NCBI GenBank assembly: GCA_037045185.1
Contig: JBAOHQ010000004.1
Location: forward strand, 434,001-498,000
Direction: 5' to 3'
Origin: JAKOUY01 sp037045185
Lineage (GTDB): Bacteria; Actinomycetota; Acidimicrobiia; Acidimicrobiales; Ilumatobacteraceae
DNA length: 64,000 nt
A model generated the notes under the pieces. That model worked only from the letters and a program-made list of their open reading frames with translations. It did no database searches and was not told where the DNA came from. Every line of letters starts with the position of its first letter. Position 1 is the stretch's first letter. Positions 1 to 9,388 of this stretch are shown piece after piece. Both the position numbers and the translations under genes were made by a program.

Positions 1-1
1 A

Positions 2-26
2 CGCCTCGCCCCGTTCACGCGAGGCG
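2..26 (-). terminator. Possible terminator hairpin after the cupin gene
   Basis: An 8-bp inverted repeat (CGCCTCGC at 2-9 and GCGAGGCG at 19-26, 9-base loop) lies 16 bases past the stop codon of the cupin oxygenase gene, which is read on the minus strand. The position suits a factor-independent terminator, but any following T tract would lie outside the window, so this rests on the stem alone. Confidence 0.35.
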
Positions 27-41
27 AGTGAGCACTGGAAC

Positions 42-1448
42 CTATCCATCGTGGACCACGACGCCCTCGTCCATCAGCCGCTGCAGCACGACCCGGGCCG
101 AGCCGGGATCGAGTCCGGCCACGTCTCCGGCGAGGAAGCCGTCCTGGCGGCCCAGCAGGTCGGCGAGGAACGGGTAGGCCTCGTCGGGCAGATCCAGCAT
201 GCGGTCCCCCAGACCGAGCGTTGCTCGCCCAGCACCGCTGGTCAACCACAGCAACGGGCCCGGGGTGAGACGCAGGGGGACCGTGTGCTGGAGGGGCGTG
301 ACGTCCCTCGGCATCCACCGGGTGGCCGGCTGACGTCGCCAGATCTCCCTGGCCATCCAGTGCCGGATCGTGTCCCGAGCGAGCCACTGGCCCACGCCGA
401 CAGCGGGTGCGTCCAGGGGCGCCGAACCCGGCTCGAGCAGTCTGGCGGGGAGCGACTCGCTCAGCCGTCCGGCAGCCACCTCGGCGTCGATGGCCGTACG
501 GAGCACCCTCTGCCAGTTGATGGCCACCACCCCGACGGTGAGGTGATCCGACGCCGTGTCCAGCGTCTGCGCGGCGTGCGGTGTACCGCGGGGCAGGTAC
601 AGGCAGTCACCCGGCATCAGCTCGACGTCCATCACCGGGTCGTCCAGCTCCTCCGGCGCCGGCATGCGTACCGCGTGCTTGCCACGCACCGGATGCGTGG
701 CCCGTGCCAGCGGGGTCCACACCCGCCACCGCTTGGCGCCCGCCAACTGCACCACCAACACGTCGTGGAAGTCGAAGTGCAGGTCGAGGCCGGTGGCGTT
801 CGGCGGTGACAAGTAGGCGTTGACCTGCACCGGGTGATCGAGCGCCAGCGCCACGTTGTTGGCCAGGCGAGCCATGCGCCAGTCGGTGTGGTGCAGCCCC
901 TGCAGGGACACGGTGGCCCCGGCGCGGTACTCGGCCAGCACCTTGTTGGGGGCGATGACATCGGTGAGATCACGGTTCCCCATCCCGGCCGAACACGTTC
1001 CGACCGACGCCGCCAGCGTGGTCCCGGCGCGCACGAGACGAAAGGCCGGCTGGCGGGTGCCGCGCCCCAGCACGTCGAACCACAGTTGCCCGGGATCGGC
1101 GCAGCGCTCGATCCGCCGGGCGCCACCCCGGTTCAGCAGTGGCGACCTGAACAGCGTGTGCTCGACGAATCCGTGGGGGTCGTCGACGAGGTCGGCGAGG
1201 TCCGCCGCGTCAGGATGAAGAACGCGACGGACCCGCCAGGAATCAGGAGTCAGATCCGTCAGAGTCGCCGCCGCCGGAACCGTCGGAGTCGCCGTGATCC
1301 GACCCGTCGGCGTCTCCCCCGTCGGTACCGTCGGAGTCGCCGTGATCCGACCCGTCACTGTCGCCGCCGTCGGTACCGTCGGAGTCACCGTGATCCGATC
1401 CGTCGGCGCCGTCGGAGTCTGCGCCGTCCGTGCCGTCCGTGTCCCCAC
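42..1448 (-). CDS. JmjC-like cupin (Cupin_4) 2-oxoglutarate oxygenase
   Basis: Probable Fe(II)/2-oxoglutarate-dependent protein hydroxylase of the Cupin_4 family, which includes the bacterial ribosomal oxygenase YcfD/RoxA. Visible metal-site motifs are HFDFHD (residues 224-229 from the 1448 start; HxD pair) followed by QLAGAKRW, and PGDCLYLPRGTPH with the distal His near 291. The C-terminus (DVAGLDPGSARVVLQRLMDEG) looks like a winged helix, as in that family. The start is uncertain. Homology begins near LTPDSWRVRRVLHPD, coded from about 1260. Upstream in the same frame the only usable starts are GTG codons at 1448, 1388 and 1358, all inside the repeat peptide gene read in another frame, and the residues 1-60 they would add are low-complexity Pro/Thr. 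Either it is translated by coupling to the peptide gene, or one extra base near 1255 separates what was a single fusion. The substrate is unknown; the neighbouring peptide is an obvious candidate. Confidence 0.8.
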   Translation of the reverse strand: MGTRTARTAQTPTAPTDRITVTPTVPTAATVTGRITATPTVPTGETPTGRITATPTVPAAATLTDLTPDSWRVRRVLHPDAADLADLVDDPHGFVEHTLFRSPLLNRGGARRIERCADPGQLWFDVLGRGTRQPAFRLVRAGTTLAASVGTCSAGMGNRDLTDVIAPNKVLAEYRAGATVSLQGLHHTDWRMARLANNVALALDHPVQVNAYLSPPNATGLDLHFDFHDVLVVQLAGAKRWRVWTPLARATHPVRGKHAVRMPAPEELDDPVMDVELMPGDCLYLPRGTPHAAQTLDTASDHLTVGVVAINWQRVLRTAIDAEVAAGRLSESLPARLLEPGSAPLDAPAVGVGQWLARDTIRHWMAREIWRRQPATRWMPRDVTPLQHTVPLRLTPGPLLWLTSGAGRATLGLGDRMLDLPDEAYPFLADLLGRQDGFLAGDVAGLDPGSARVVLQRLMDEGVVVHDG

Positions 1449-1509
1449 TCGGCGGGATCAGCTCGTCATCGGTAGGGGTGGAGTTGATGTCGTCGTTGGA
1501 GATGCTCAT
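1243..1509 (-). CDS. Small Asp/Gly/Ser/His-rich repeat peptide, candidate oxygenase substrate
   Basis: An 88-residue acidic peptide starting at an ATG with CATACT eight bases upstream. The first 20 residues (MSISNDDINSTPTDDELIPP) are ordinary and leader-like. The rest is a tandem repeat with a 16-residue (48-bp) period, DGSDHGDSDGTDGGDS, present three times with small changes and a short fourth end. Each full unit carries one His in SDHGDS. There are no hydrophobic segments and almost no positive charges. It overlaps the beginning of the cupin oxygenase gene in another frame on the same strand. The layout (leader plus repetitive core, followed at once by a JmjC-type oxygenase) resembles a ribosomally made, modified peptide, but no family match is recognised. 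The alternative is that it is the N-terminal tail of the cupin protein, split off by a one-base error near 1255. Confidence 0.55.
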   Translation of the reverse strand: MSISNDDINSTPTDDELIPPSGDTDGTDGADSDGADGSDHGDSDGTDGGDSDGSDHGDSDGTDGGDADGSDHGDSDGSGGGDSDGSDS

Positions 1510-1517
1510 GACCGGAC

Positions 1518-1523
1518 AGTATG
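1518..1523 (-). promoter_or_regulatory. Possible -10 box for the repeat peptide/cupin pair
   Basis: On the minus strand CATACT lies eight bases before the peptide ATG (1509). This would place transcription at or next to the start codon (leaderless), as seen for several other genes here. No convincing -35 box is visible. If real, the pair is transcribed separately from nuoN, whose stop is 68 bases upstream. Confidence 0.35.
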
Positions 1524-1577
1524 CCCCACTTCACCACGGCGCCACAGCGGCCCGACGGCCGACCCGTGGTCGCCTGC

Positions 1578-3082
1578 TCACAGTCGCTGTGACAAGTCGA
1601 CGACCCACCCGGGCGCCACGCCCACCACCAGCGTCACGGCGACGGCGATACCGATCACCACGCCGGTCAGCACCGGGACACGCACGGCCTCGCGGGTGTC
1701 GTCGCCCGGCTCGGGGTCGGCGGTCCACATGCTGAGCATGATCCGCAGGTACAAGAAGGCGGCGATCACCGCGGCCACCATGGCGATGATGGCGACGGCA
1801 TAGCTGTGCTCGTTCACCGCCGCCCGGATCACACCGAACTTGGCGACGAACCCGGACGTCAGCGGGACACCGGCCTGGGCCACCAGGAACACCGTCATCG
1901 CCAGGGCCAACGCCGGGCGCTGCTTGGCCAGCCCGCGGAACCCGGCGAGGTCGGTGGCGTCGTCCCCGGTGCGCCCGACGACGGTGACCACCGCGAAGGC
2001 GCCGATCACCAGCACGGCGTAGAGCATCAGGTAGAGCATCGACGACGGGACACCGTCGCCGGGAGCGAGGCGGGTGGTGTCGTGCGTCGCCGCCTCCACC
2101 CCGACCAGCACGAAGCCGGCGTGGCTGATGGAGCTGAACGCCAACATCCGCTTGACGTTGGTCTGCACCACCGCCATCACCGAACCCACCGCCAGGGTCA
2201 GCACGGCGAGGACCCACACGATCGGCCGGTAGTCACGACTCCAGTGCGGCAGCGCGGTGATCAGCACCCGGAGGATCGCGGCGAACGCCCCGGCCTTGGC
2301 AGCCGATGCCATGAACCCGGCCACCGGTGTGGGCGCGCCCTGGTAGACGTCCGGCGTCCAGAAGTGAAACGGGACGGCGGCCGCCTTGAAGGCCAGGCCC
2401 ACCAGGAGCAGCGCGATCCCCGCGAGCGCCATGGCCTCGCTGCGGTCGATGGCCACGGTCTTGTCGAACGACACGACGATGTTCGTGTAGTTGGTCGTGC
2501 CGGCCGCTCCGTACAGCAGGGCGATGCCGTAGAGGAAGACGGCCGACGCCACACCACCCAGGATGAAGTACTTGATGGCGCTCTCCTGGCTGGCCCGCCG
2601 GCGACGATGGCTGCCGGCCAGGACGTACAGCGAGAGCGAGAGGATCTCCAGGCCAAGGAACAGCACGACCAGATCGTTCGCCGCACCCATCACGATGGCC
2701 CCGATGCCGGCCATCAGGTACAGGCCGAAGACTTCCGGCGCCAACCGGTCCAGCCCCTCACGGCGCAGGTAGTCGTCGGTGACCAGCGTGGACAGGGTGA
2801 CGGCGATGCAGATGAGCACGGTCAACCAGATGGTGAAGTGGTCGAGGCGGAGCGCATCGCCCACCAGCGAGCGTGGCCCGTCGTCGCTGATCCCTCGCCA
2901 CTGGAAGAACGACACCACGATCGCGGCCAGCGACGCCCCCGCAGTCCACCACGCCGACAGTCGCTGCGGCCAGCGTGGGATCAACGACGCGGCGACGAGC
3001 AGCGCCACTGCCGCGCCGAGCAGGATCAGCAGCGGGGTGAGCGACGACCACTGAACCGCCGGGCCACGGAGCACCGTGTCGT

Positions 3083-3086
<4 letters not shown>
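1578..3086 (-). CDS. nuoN: NADH-quinone oxidoreductase subunit N
   Basis: A 502-residue antiporter-like membrane subunit of complex I, part of the proton-pumping membrane arm. The sequence is a series of hydrophobic helices of the proton_antipo_M type. Recognisable stretches are the FKAAAVPFHFWTPDVYQGAP segment, with its conserved Lys and the trans-membrane helix ahead of the acidic loop, and KRMLAFSSISHAGF. It is the last gene of the complete nuo cluster, and its start overlaps the nuoM stop by four bases, indicating translational coupling. The length is normal for the family. Confidence 0.97.
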
Positions 3087-4629
<1,543 letters not shown>

Positions 4630-4633
<4 letters not shown>

Positions 4634-6582
4634 AGCACCCCTCGCAGCACGAACCAGGCCAGCACCGCCACCGCACCCAGCGAGATGGCCGCGGCGTAGT
4701 TGCGGACGTTGCCGCTCTGGGCCTTGCGCAGCTCGGCGGCCGAGGACTGGACGAGGCGCCCGGCGCCGTTCACCGTGCCGTCGATCAGGTGTGAGTCAGC
4801 CCAGGCGACACCGTCGAAGGCCTGCCGGCCCGGGCCGCCCATGAAGTCCGAGACCGTCTGGTCGTAGTACCAGCCGTTGGCCAGGACGGCCGGTTCCACC
4901 GGTTGGAGGCGACGCTTGGCATAGACGAGGTAGGACAGCACGATGCCGGCGACGGCGACGACGACCGCCACCGCCATCAACACGTACTTGAGATCCTCGG
5001 CGCCATGACTGAGGTGGTGTTCGGCGTCCTCGACCACCGGCGCCAGCCAGTGCTCAAGGCGCTTCACGCTGCTGCTGAACGGCAACTGGATGAATCCACC
5101 CACCATCGACAGGCCGGCAAGGACCACGAGCGGGGCGACCATGATCCACGGGCTCTCGTGCGGGGTGTGGGCCTCGTGATCGTCGGTGACACCGAGGTCG
5201 CCGTGGGCGCCGTGCTCCTCGTGGGCGTCGTGCCAGCGGGCCTTGCCGAAGAAGACCATGATCACCTGGCGGGTCATGTAGTACGCCGTGAGCAGCGCGG
5301 TGACCAGGCCGACGACGTACAGCACCGGGCTCTTGTCCCAGGCGAACAGCAGGATCTCGTCCTTCGACCAGAAGCCGGCGAACGGCGGGACGCCGGCGAT
5401 GGCCAGCCAGCCGACGATGAACGTGGCGGCGGTGACGGGCATCAGCTTGCGCAGGGCGCCCATCCTGCGCATGTCCTGCTCGTGGTGCATCCCGTGGATG
5501 ACCGACCCCGAGCCGAGGAAGAGCAGGGCCTTGAAGAAGGCGTGGGTCACCATGTGGAAGATGGCTGCCACGTAGGCCCCCGACCCGACAGCCAGGAACA
5601 TGTACCCCAACTGGCTGACGGTGCTGTAGGCCAGCACCTTCTTGATGTCGTTCTGGGCGACGGCGACGGTGGCGGCGAACAGCGCCGTCGCCGCGCCGAC
5701 GACGGCGATCAGCGTGGGGACGCTGATGTGGTCACCGATCAGTCCGAAGTTCGAGGCCGTCCGCAGCACCGGGCTCATGCGTGTCATCAGGAACACGCCG
5801 GCGGTCACCATCGTGGCCGCGTGGATCAGGGCCGACACCGGTGTGGGGCCCTCCATCGCGTCGGGCAGCCACAGGTACAGCGGCAACTGGGCGCTCTTGC
5901 CGCACGCCCCGATGAAGGCGAACACGGCGATGGCCGCCGCCGTGCTGGCCGCCATGGTCGTGGCGTGCTCGGCCAGGCCGAGGTAGCTCAGCGTCCCCGT
6001 GGCCTGGAAGGCGAAGAACATGGCGATCATCAGGCCCCAGTCACCCACCCGGTTGGTGACGAAGGCCTTCTTGCCGGCCGTGGCCGCCGACTCCCGCTCG
6101 TGCCAGAACGAGATCAGCAGATAGGAGCAGGTTCCCACGCCCTCCCAGCCGAGGAAGGTGACCAGCAGGTTTTCGCCGAGGACGAGGACCAGCATGCTGA
6201 CGGCGAACAGGTTCAGGTAGAGGAAGAACTTGCTGAATCGTGGGTCGCCATGCATGTAGCCCACGGCGTAGAAGTGGATCAGCGCGCCCACACCGGTGAC
6301 GAACAGGCACATCGTGATGCTGAGCGGATCGGCCAGGAATCCGAGGTCGACGCGCAACGATCCGACGGGCACCCAGCTGAACAGGGTGCGCACGTGGTGG
6401 CGCTCCGCCTCGGGCAACGACACGAGCTTGACGAAGACTCCGGCCGAGACGACGAACGCGGCCGAGCACGTCAGCGCGGCGAGGTATCCGGCCCGCGGAT
6501 CACCCAGCCGACGGCCGAACACCAGGATGATGACGAAGCCGGCGAGCGGCAGTGCGGGGATCAGCCAGACGAGATCCAGCAT
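4630..6582 (-). CDS. nuoL: NADH-quinone oxidoreductase subunit L
   Basis: A 650-residue distal antiporter-like subunit of complex I. The N-terminal region contains ENLLVTFLGWEGVGTCSYLL and AFVTNRVGDWGL, followed by LPLYLWLPDAMEGPTPVSAL and KKVLAYSTVSQLGYM, all hallmarks of NuoL. A His/Glu/Asp-rich loop (WHDAHEEHGAHGD, near residues 440-460) sits before the C-terminal lateral helix and final transmembrane segment. It starts four bases after the nuoK stop and is intact. Confidence 0.97.
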
Positions 6583-6585
6583 GGA

Positions 6586-6900
6586 TCAGCCCTTCAACTC
6601 GGAGAGATCGTCGGCGGTGGCGCCGGGGCGACGACGGAGGATGGCGACGATGATGCCCAGGCCGACCACCACTTCGGCGGCGGCCACCACCATCACGAAC
6701 AGCACGGTGGTCTGCCCGCCGATGTCACCGAGGCGGTGGGCCAGGCTGACGAAGCTGAGGTTGACGGCGTTGAGCATCAGCTCGATGCACATCAGCATGA
6801 TCAGCGGATTGCGCCGGATCATCACCCCGGCCAGGCCGATGCCGAACAGCACCGCGGCAAGGACCAGATACCAGGTGGAGGTGATGGCCAGGGCGATCAT
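6586..6900 (-). CDS. nuoK: NADH-quinone oxidoreductase subunit K
   Basis: A 104-residue subunit with three transmembrane helices, forming part of the membrane-arm proton path. Helix 2 carries the conserved Glu in MLMCIELMLNAVNL, and the third helix has the FVMVVAAAEVVVGLGI pattern with its second conserved Glu. The start overlaps the nuoJ stop by four bases. The length is typical of the family (about 100 residues). Confidence 0.97.
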   Translation of the reverse strand: MIALAITSTWYLVLAAVLFGIGLAGVMIRRNPLIMLMCIELMLNAVNLSFVSLAHRLGDIGGQTTVLFVMVVAAAEVVVGLGIIVAILRRRPGATADDLSELKG

Positions 6901-7485
6901 CCGCTCACCGCCCCATCGGCGGGCGCGTCCACGCCCTTGGCCCGGCGGGTCAGCAACACCGTGGCGACCACGGCGATCACCAGCAGCACCGAGGTGAGCT
7001 CGAACGCCAGCACCTTGTTGCCGAACAGATCGTGCGCCACGGCCCTGATGTTGCCGTCGTGGTCGTCCTTGCCGGGCACCACCCCTGGCAGGGTCGGGCG
7101 GACGCCTCCGCCGCCGAGGTACCCGCTGGCGACGTTGGTGTGCTGGCTGGCCACAACGGCGGCGATCACCAGAGCCGACATCGCCGCCCCGGCGATGACC
7201 GCCAGGGGACGCTGCACCTTGAACGGCTCGACCGACAGATCATCGAGGCGGTCGACGCCGAGCAGCATGATCACGAACAGCAGCAGGACGACGATGGCCC
7301 CGGCGTAGACGATCACCTGGGCGACCGCCAGGAAGTGGGCGTTCTGGGCGACGAACAGCACGGCGACCCCGAACAGGGTCAGGATCAGGCTCAGCGCGGG
7401 CGTGCACCGGGTGGCGGACCGCCACCACACCCACGGCGCCGCACAGGATCATCGCCGCGGCACAGACGAACACCACGATCTCCAT
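6897..7485 (-). CDS. nuoJ: NADH-quinone oxidoreductase subunit J, frameshifted
   Basis: The NuoJ subunit of complex I, apparently interrupted by one extra base. From the ATG at 7485 the frame reads MEIVVFVCAAAMILCGAVGV followed by RHPVHA, a normal NuoJ start. The family continuation ALSLILTLFGVAVLFVAQNA is found in another frame, which runs to the stop at 6897. Removing one C from the CCC complementary to 7398-7400 restores a continuous 195-residue protein with the typical second and third helices (HFLAVAQVIVYAGAIVVLL). Because the other 13 nuo genes are intact and the complex needs NuoJ, a sequencing error is more likely than gene loss. The ATG abuts the nuoI stop. Confidence 0.9.
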
Positions 7486-8165
7486 CAGTGCCCACCTCGG
7501 TGCGCCGATGGGTCCTCGACGTCGTCGGGCGCCTCGGCGGCGCGCACGCCATAGCCGAGCTCACCGCTCCAACCCACCTTGCCGATGAAGTCGGCGTTGC
7601 CCGCCGCGGCCGTGGCGCGCATCCAGCCGCTGGTGTGCTCGGCCTCGCCGTCACGCCAGTCCTCCCACGGCAGGTGCTTGGGCTTGCCGTCGTCGGACAC
7701 CACCAACTCGGCCTTGGTGTAGACGGCGTCGCGGCGGTTGGTGAAGCTGAACTCGAACAGCTTGGACTCGGTGATCGCCTCGGTGGGGCAGGCCTCCACA
7801 CAGAGGTCGCAGTGGATGCAGCGCAGGTAGTTGATCTCGTAGACGAAGCCGAAGCGCTCCCCGGGCGAGGTGGGGTGCTGGGGATCGTTGTCGGCGCCGC
7901 GCACGTGGATGCACTTGGCCGGGCACACTCCGGCACACAGCTCACAGCCGATGCACTTCTCCATGCCGTCCTCGTAACGGTTGAGGACGTGGCGGCCGTG
8001 CAGCCGCTCCGGTTTGGCGATCTTTTCGTCACGGGCGACGTCGTTGGGCGGAACGGCGCCCTGCTTGCGAGCGACACGACCACCGGAGTACTGCGTGGTG
8101 ACCCGCTTGCCGCCGAACAGGCGGTGCTGGCGGATGGTGACGAAGAACCCGTCGAGATAGCCCAT
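7485..8165 (-). CDS. nuoI: NADH-quinone oxidoreductase subunit I (2x 4Fe-4S)
   Basis: A 226-residue ferredoxin-like subunit carrying clusters N6a and N6b, which pass electrons towards NuoB. Two classical motifs are visible, CIGCELCAGVCPAKCIHV and CIHCDLCVEACPTEAI, about 40 residues apart. The N-terminus has the amphipathic segment typical of this peripheral subunit. The C-terminus extends about 60 residues beyond the second cluster, longer than in E. coli NuoI (180 residues) but common in Actinobacteria. It shares one base with the nuoH stop. Confidence 0.97.
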   Translation of the reverse strand: MGYLDGFFVTIRQHRLFGGKRVTTQYSGGRVARKQGAVPPNDVARDEKIAKPERLHGRHVLNRYEDGMEKCIGCELCAGVCPAKCIHVRGADNDPQHPTSPGERFGFVYEINYLRCIHCDLCVEACPTEAITESKLFEFSFTNRRDAVYTKAELVVSDDGKPKHLPWEDWRDGEAEHTSGWMRATAAAGNADFIGKVGWSGELGYGVRAAEAPDDVEDPSAHRGGH

Positions 8166-9388
8166 CAGAACATCGCCCCCTCTCGCTCACGATTGCGGTG
8201 CGCCACCCGGTTGGCCCGGCCGAGCAGCCATCCACCGGCCAGGATGACCGCGAGCCCGACGAGGCCGACGGCCCAGTTGTTCCATGAGCGGTCGTCGCCG
8301 ATGCGGAATGCCGCCAGGAGCATGAACCAGGCCAGCGCCACGGGGATCATCACCTTCCAACCGAGGTTCATCAGCTGGTCGTAGCGCAGCCGGGGCAGGG
8401 TGCCGCGGAACCACACGTAGATGTACAGGAAGACCACCAGCTTGAGCAGGAACCACACCACGCCGGTGAACGCCCCGAGGTGCAGATCACCGCTGAAGTG
8501 GAAGCTGCCCAGGGTGAAGCGCACCGGCTGGGGCCCGCCGAAGAACAGGGTCACGATCACCCCGCTCATCGTGATGGTGTTCATGAACTCGGCCAGGAAG
8601 AACAGTGCGAAGCGGATGCTCGAGTACTCGGTGTTGAACCCGCCCACCAGCTCCTGTTCGGCCTCGACGAGGTCGAACGGCGGGCGGTTCAGCTCAGCCG
8701 TGGCGGCCACGAGGAAGACGACGAACGGCAGGATGCCGGTGGCGATCAGGTGCCAGCGGCTCAGCGACAGCTGGCTGGCGACGATGCCGTGGGTGCTCAG
8801 CGTGCCCGAGATCAGGATGACGGTGGCCATGCTGAGACCCAGCGCGGCCTCGTAGCTGATCATCTGGGCGCTGGCCCGCACGCTGCCGAGCAGCGGGTAC
8901 TTCGAGCCCGAGGACCATCCGGCCAGCATGATGCCGTAGACGGCGATCGAGCTCAGCGCCAGCAGCAGCAGCACGCCGGCGGGCGGGTCGGCGAGCTGCA
9001 TCCAGGTCTTGTGCCCGAAGATGCTGAACGATCCGTCCTTGCCGTTGCTGAAGTCGCCGCCGAGGGGAATGACGCTCCACACCACGAACGCCGGCACGAA
9101 CGCCAGGTACGGGGCCAGCTTGAACACCAGCCGGTCGGACTTCTCCGGGATCAGATCCTCCTTGAAGAACAACTTCACGCCGTCGGCCAGGGTCTGCAGG
9201 ATGCCGAACGGTCCGGCCTTGTTCGGCCCGATGCGGTTCTGCATGCCGCTGATCATCTTGCGTTCGAACCAGACCATCAGCATCGTGCCGACCAGGCCGA
9301 GCACGAACACGACGAGCACCTTCAGCACGATGACGAGCACGGCGCCGAGGGTCAGCGAATGCGGGAGCAGGTCGAGCGCCAGCATCAC
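8165..9388 (-). CDS. nuoH: NADH-quinone oxidoreductase subunit H
   Basis: A 407-residue membrane subunit that forms much of the quinone chamber, with about eight transmembrane helices. Conserved segments are MVWFERKMISGMQNRIGPNK, containing the quinone-site loop residues, AELNRPPFDLVEAEQELVGG and YIYVWFRGTLPRLRYDQLM. The start overlaps the nuoG stop by four bases. It is intact and of normal length for Actinobacteria. Confidence 0.97.
   Translation of the reverse strand: MMLALDLLPHSLTLGAVLVIVLKVLVVFVLGLVGTMLMVWFERKMISGMQNRIGPNKAGPFGILQTLADGVKLFFKEDLIPEKSDRLVFKLAPYLAFVPAFVVWSVIPLGGDFSNGKDGSFSIFGHKTWMQLADPPAGVLLLLALSSIAVYGIMLAGWSSGSKYPLLGSVRASAQMISYEAALGLSMATVILISGTLSTHGIVASQLSLSRWHLIATGILPFVVFLVAATAELNRPPFDLVEAEQELVGGFNTEYSSIRFALFFLAEFMNTITMSGVIVTLFFGGPQPVRFTLGSFHFSGDLHLGAFTGVVWFLLKLVVFLYIYVWFRGTLPRLRYDQLMNLGWKVMIPVALAWFMLLAAFRIGDDRSWNNWAVGLVGLAVILAGGWLLGRANRVAHRNREREGAMF

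Noticed and set aside
1260..1440. Possible CRISPR-like or satellite repeat
   Set aside because: The 48-bp units are contiguous with no unique spacers, and they encode a regular peptide repeat; a coding origin explains them.
4903..7308. Very long plus-strand open frame (801 codons) opposite nuoL-nuoJ
   Set aside because: His/Gln/Arg-rich nonsense with no motif, antisense to intact complex I genes. High GC leaves stop codons rare on the opposite strand. The long antisense frames at 1806-3323, 19481-22012 and 30869-33103 are rejected for the same reason.
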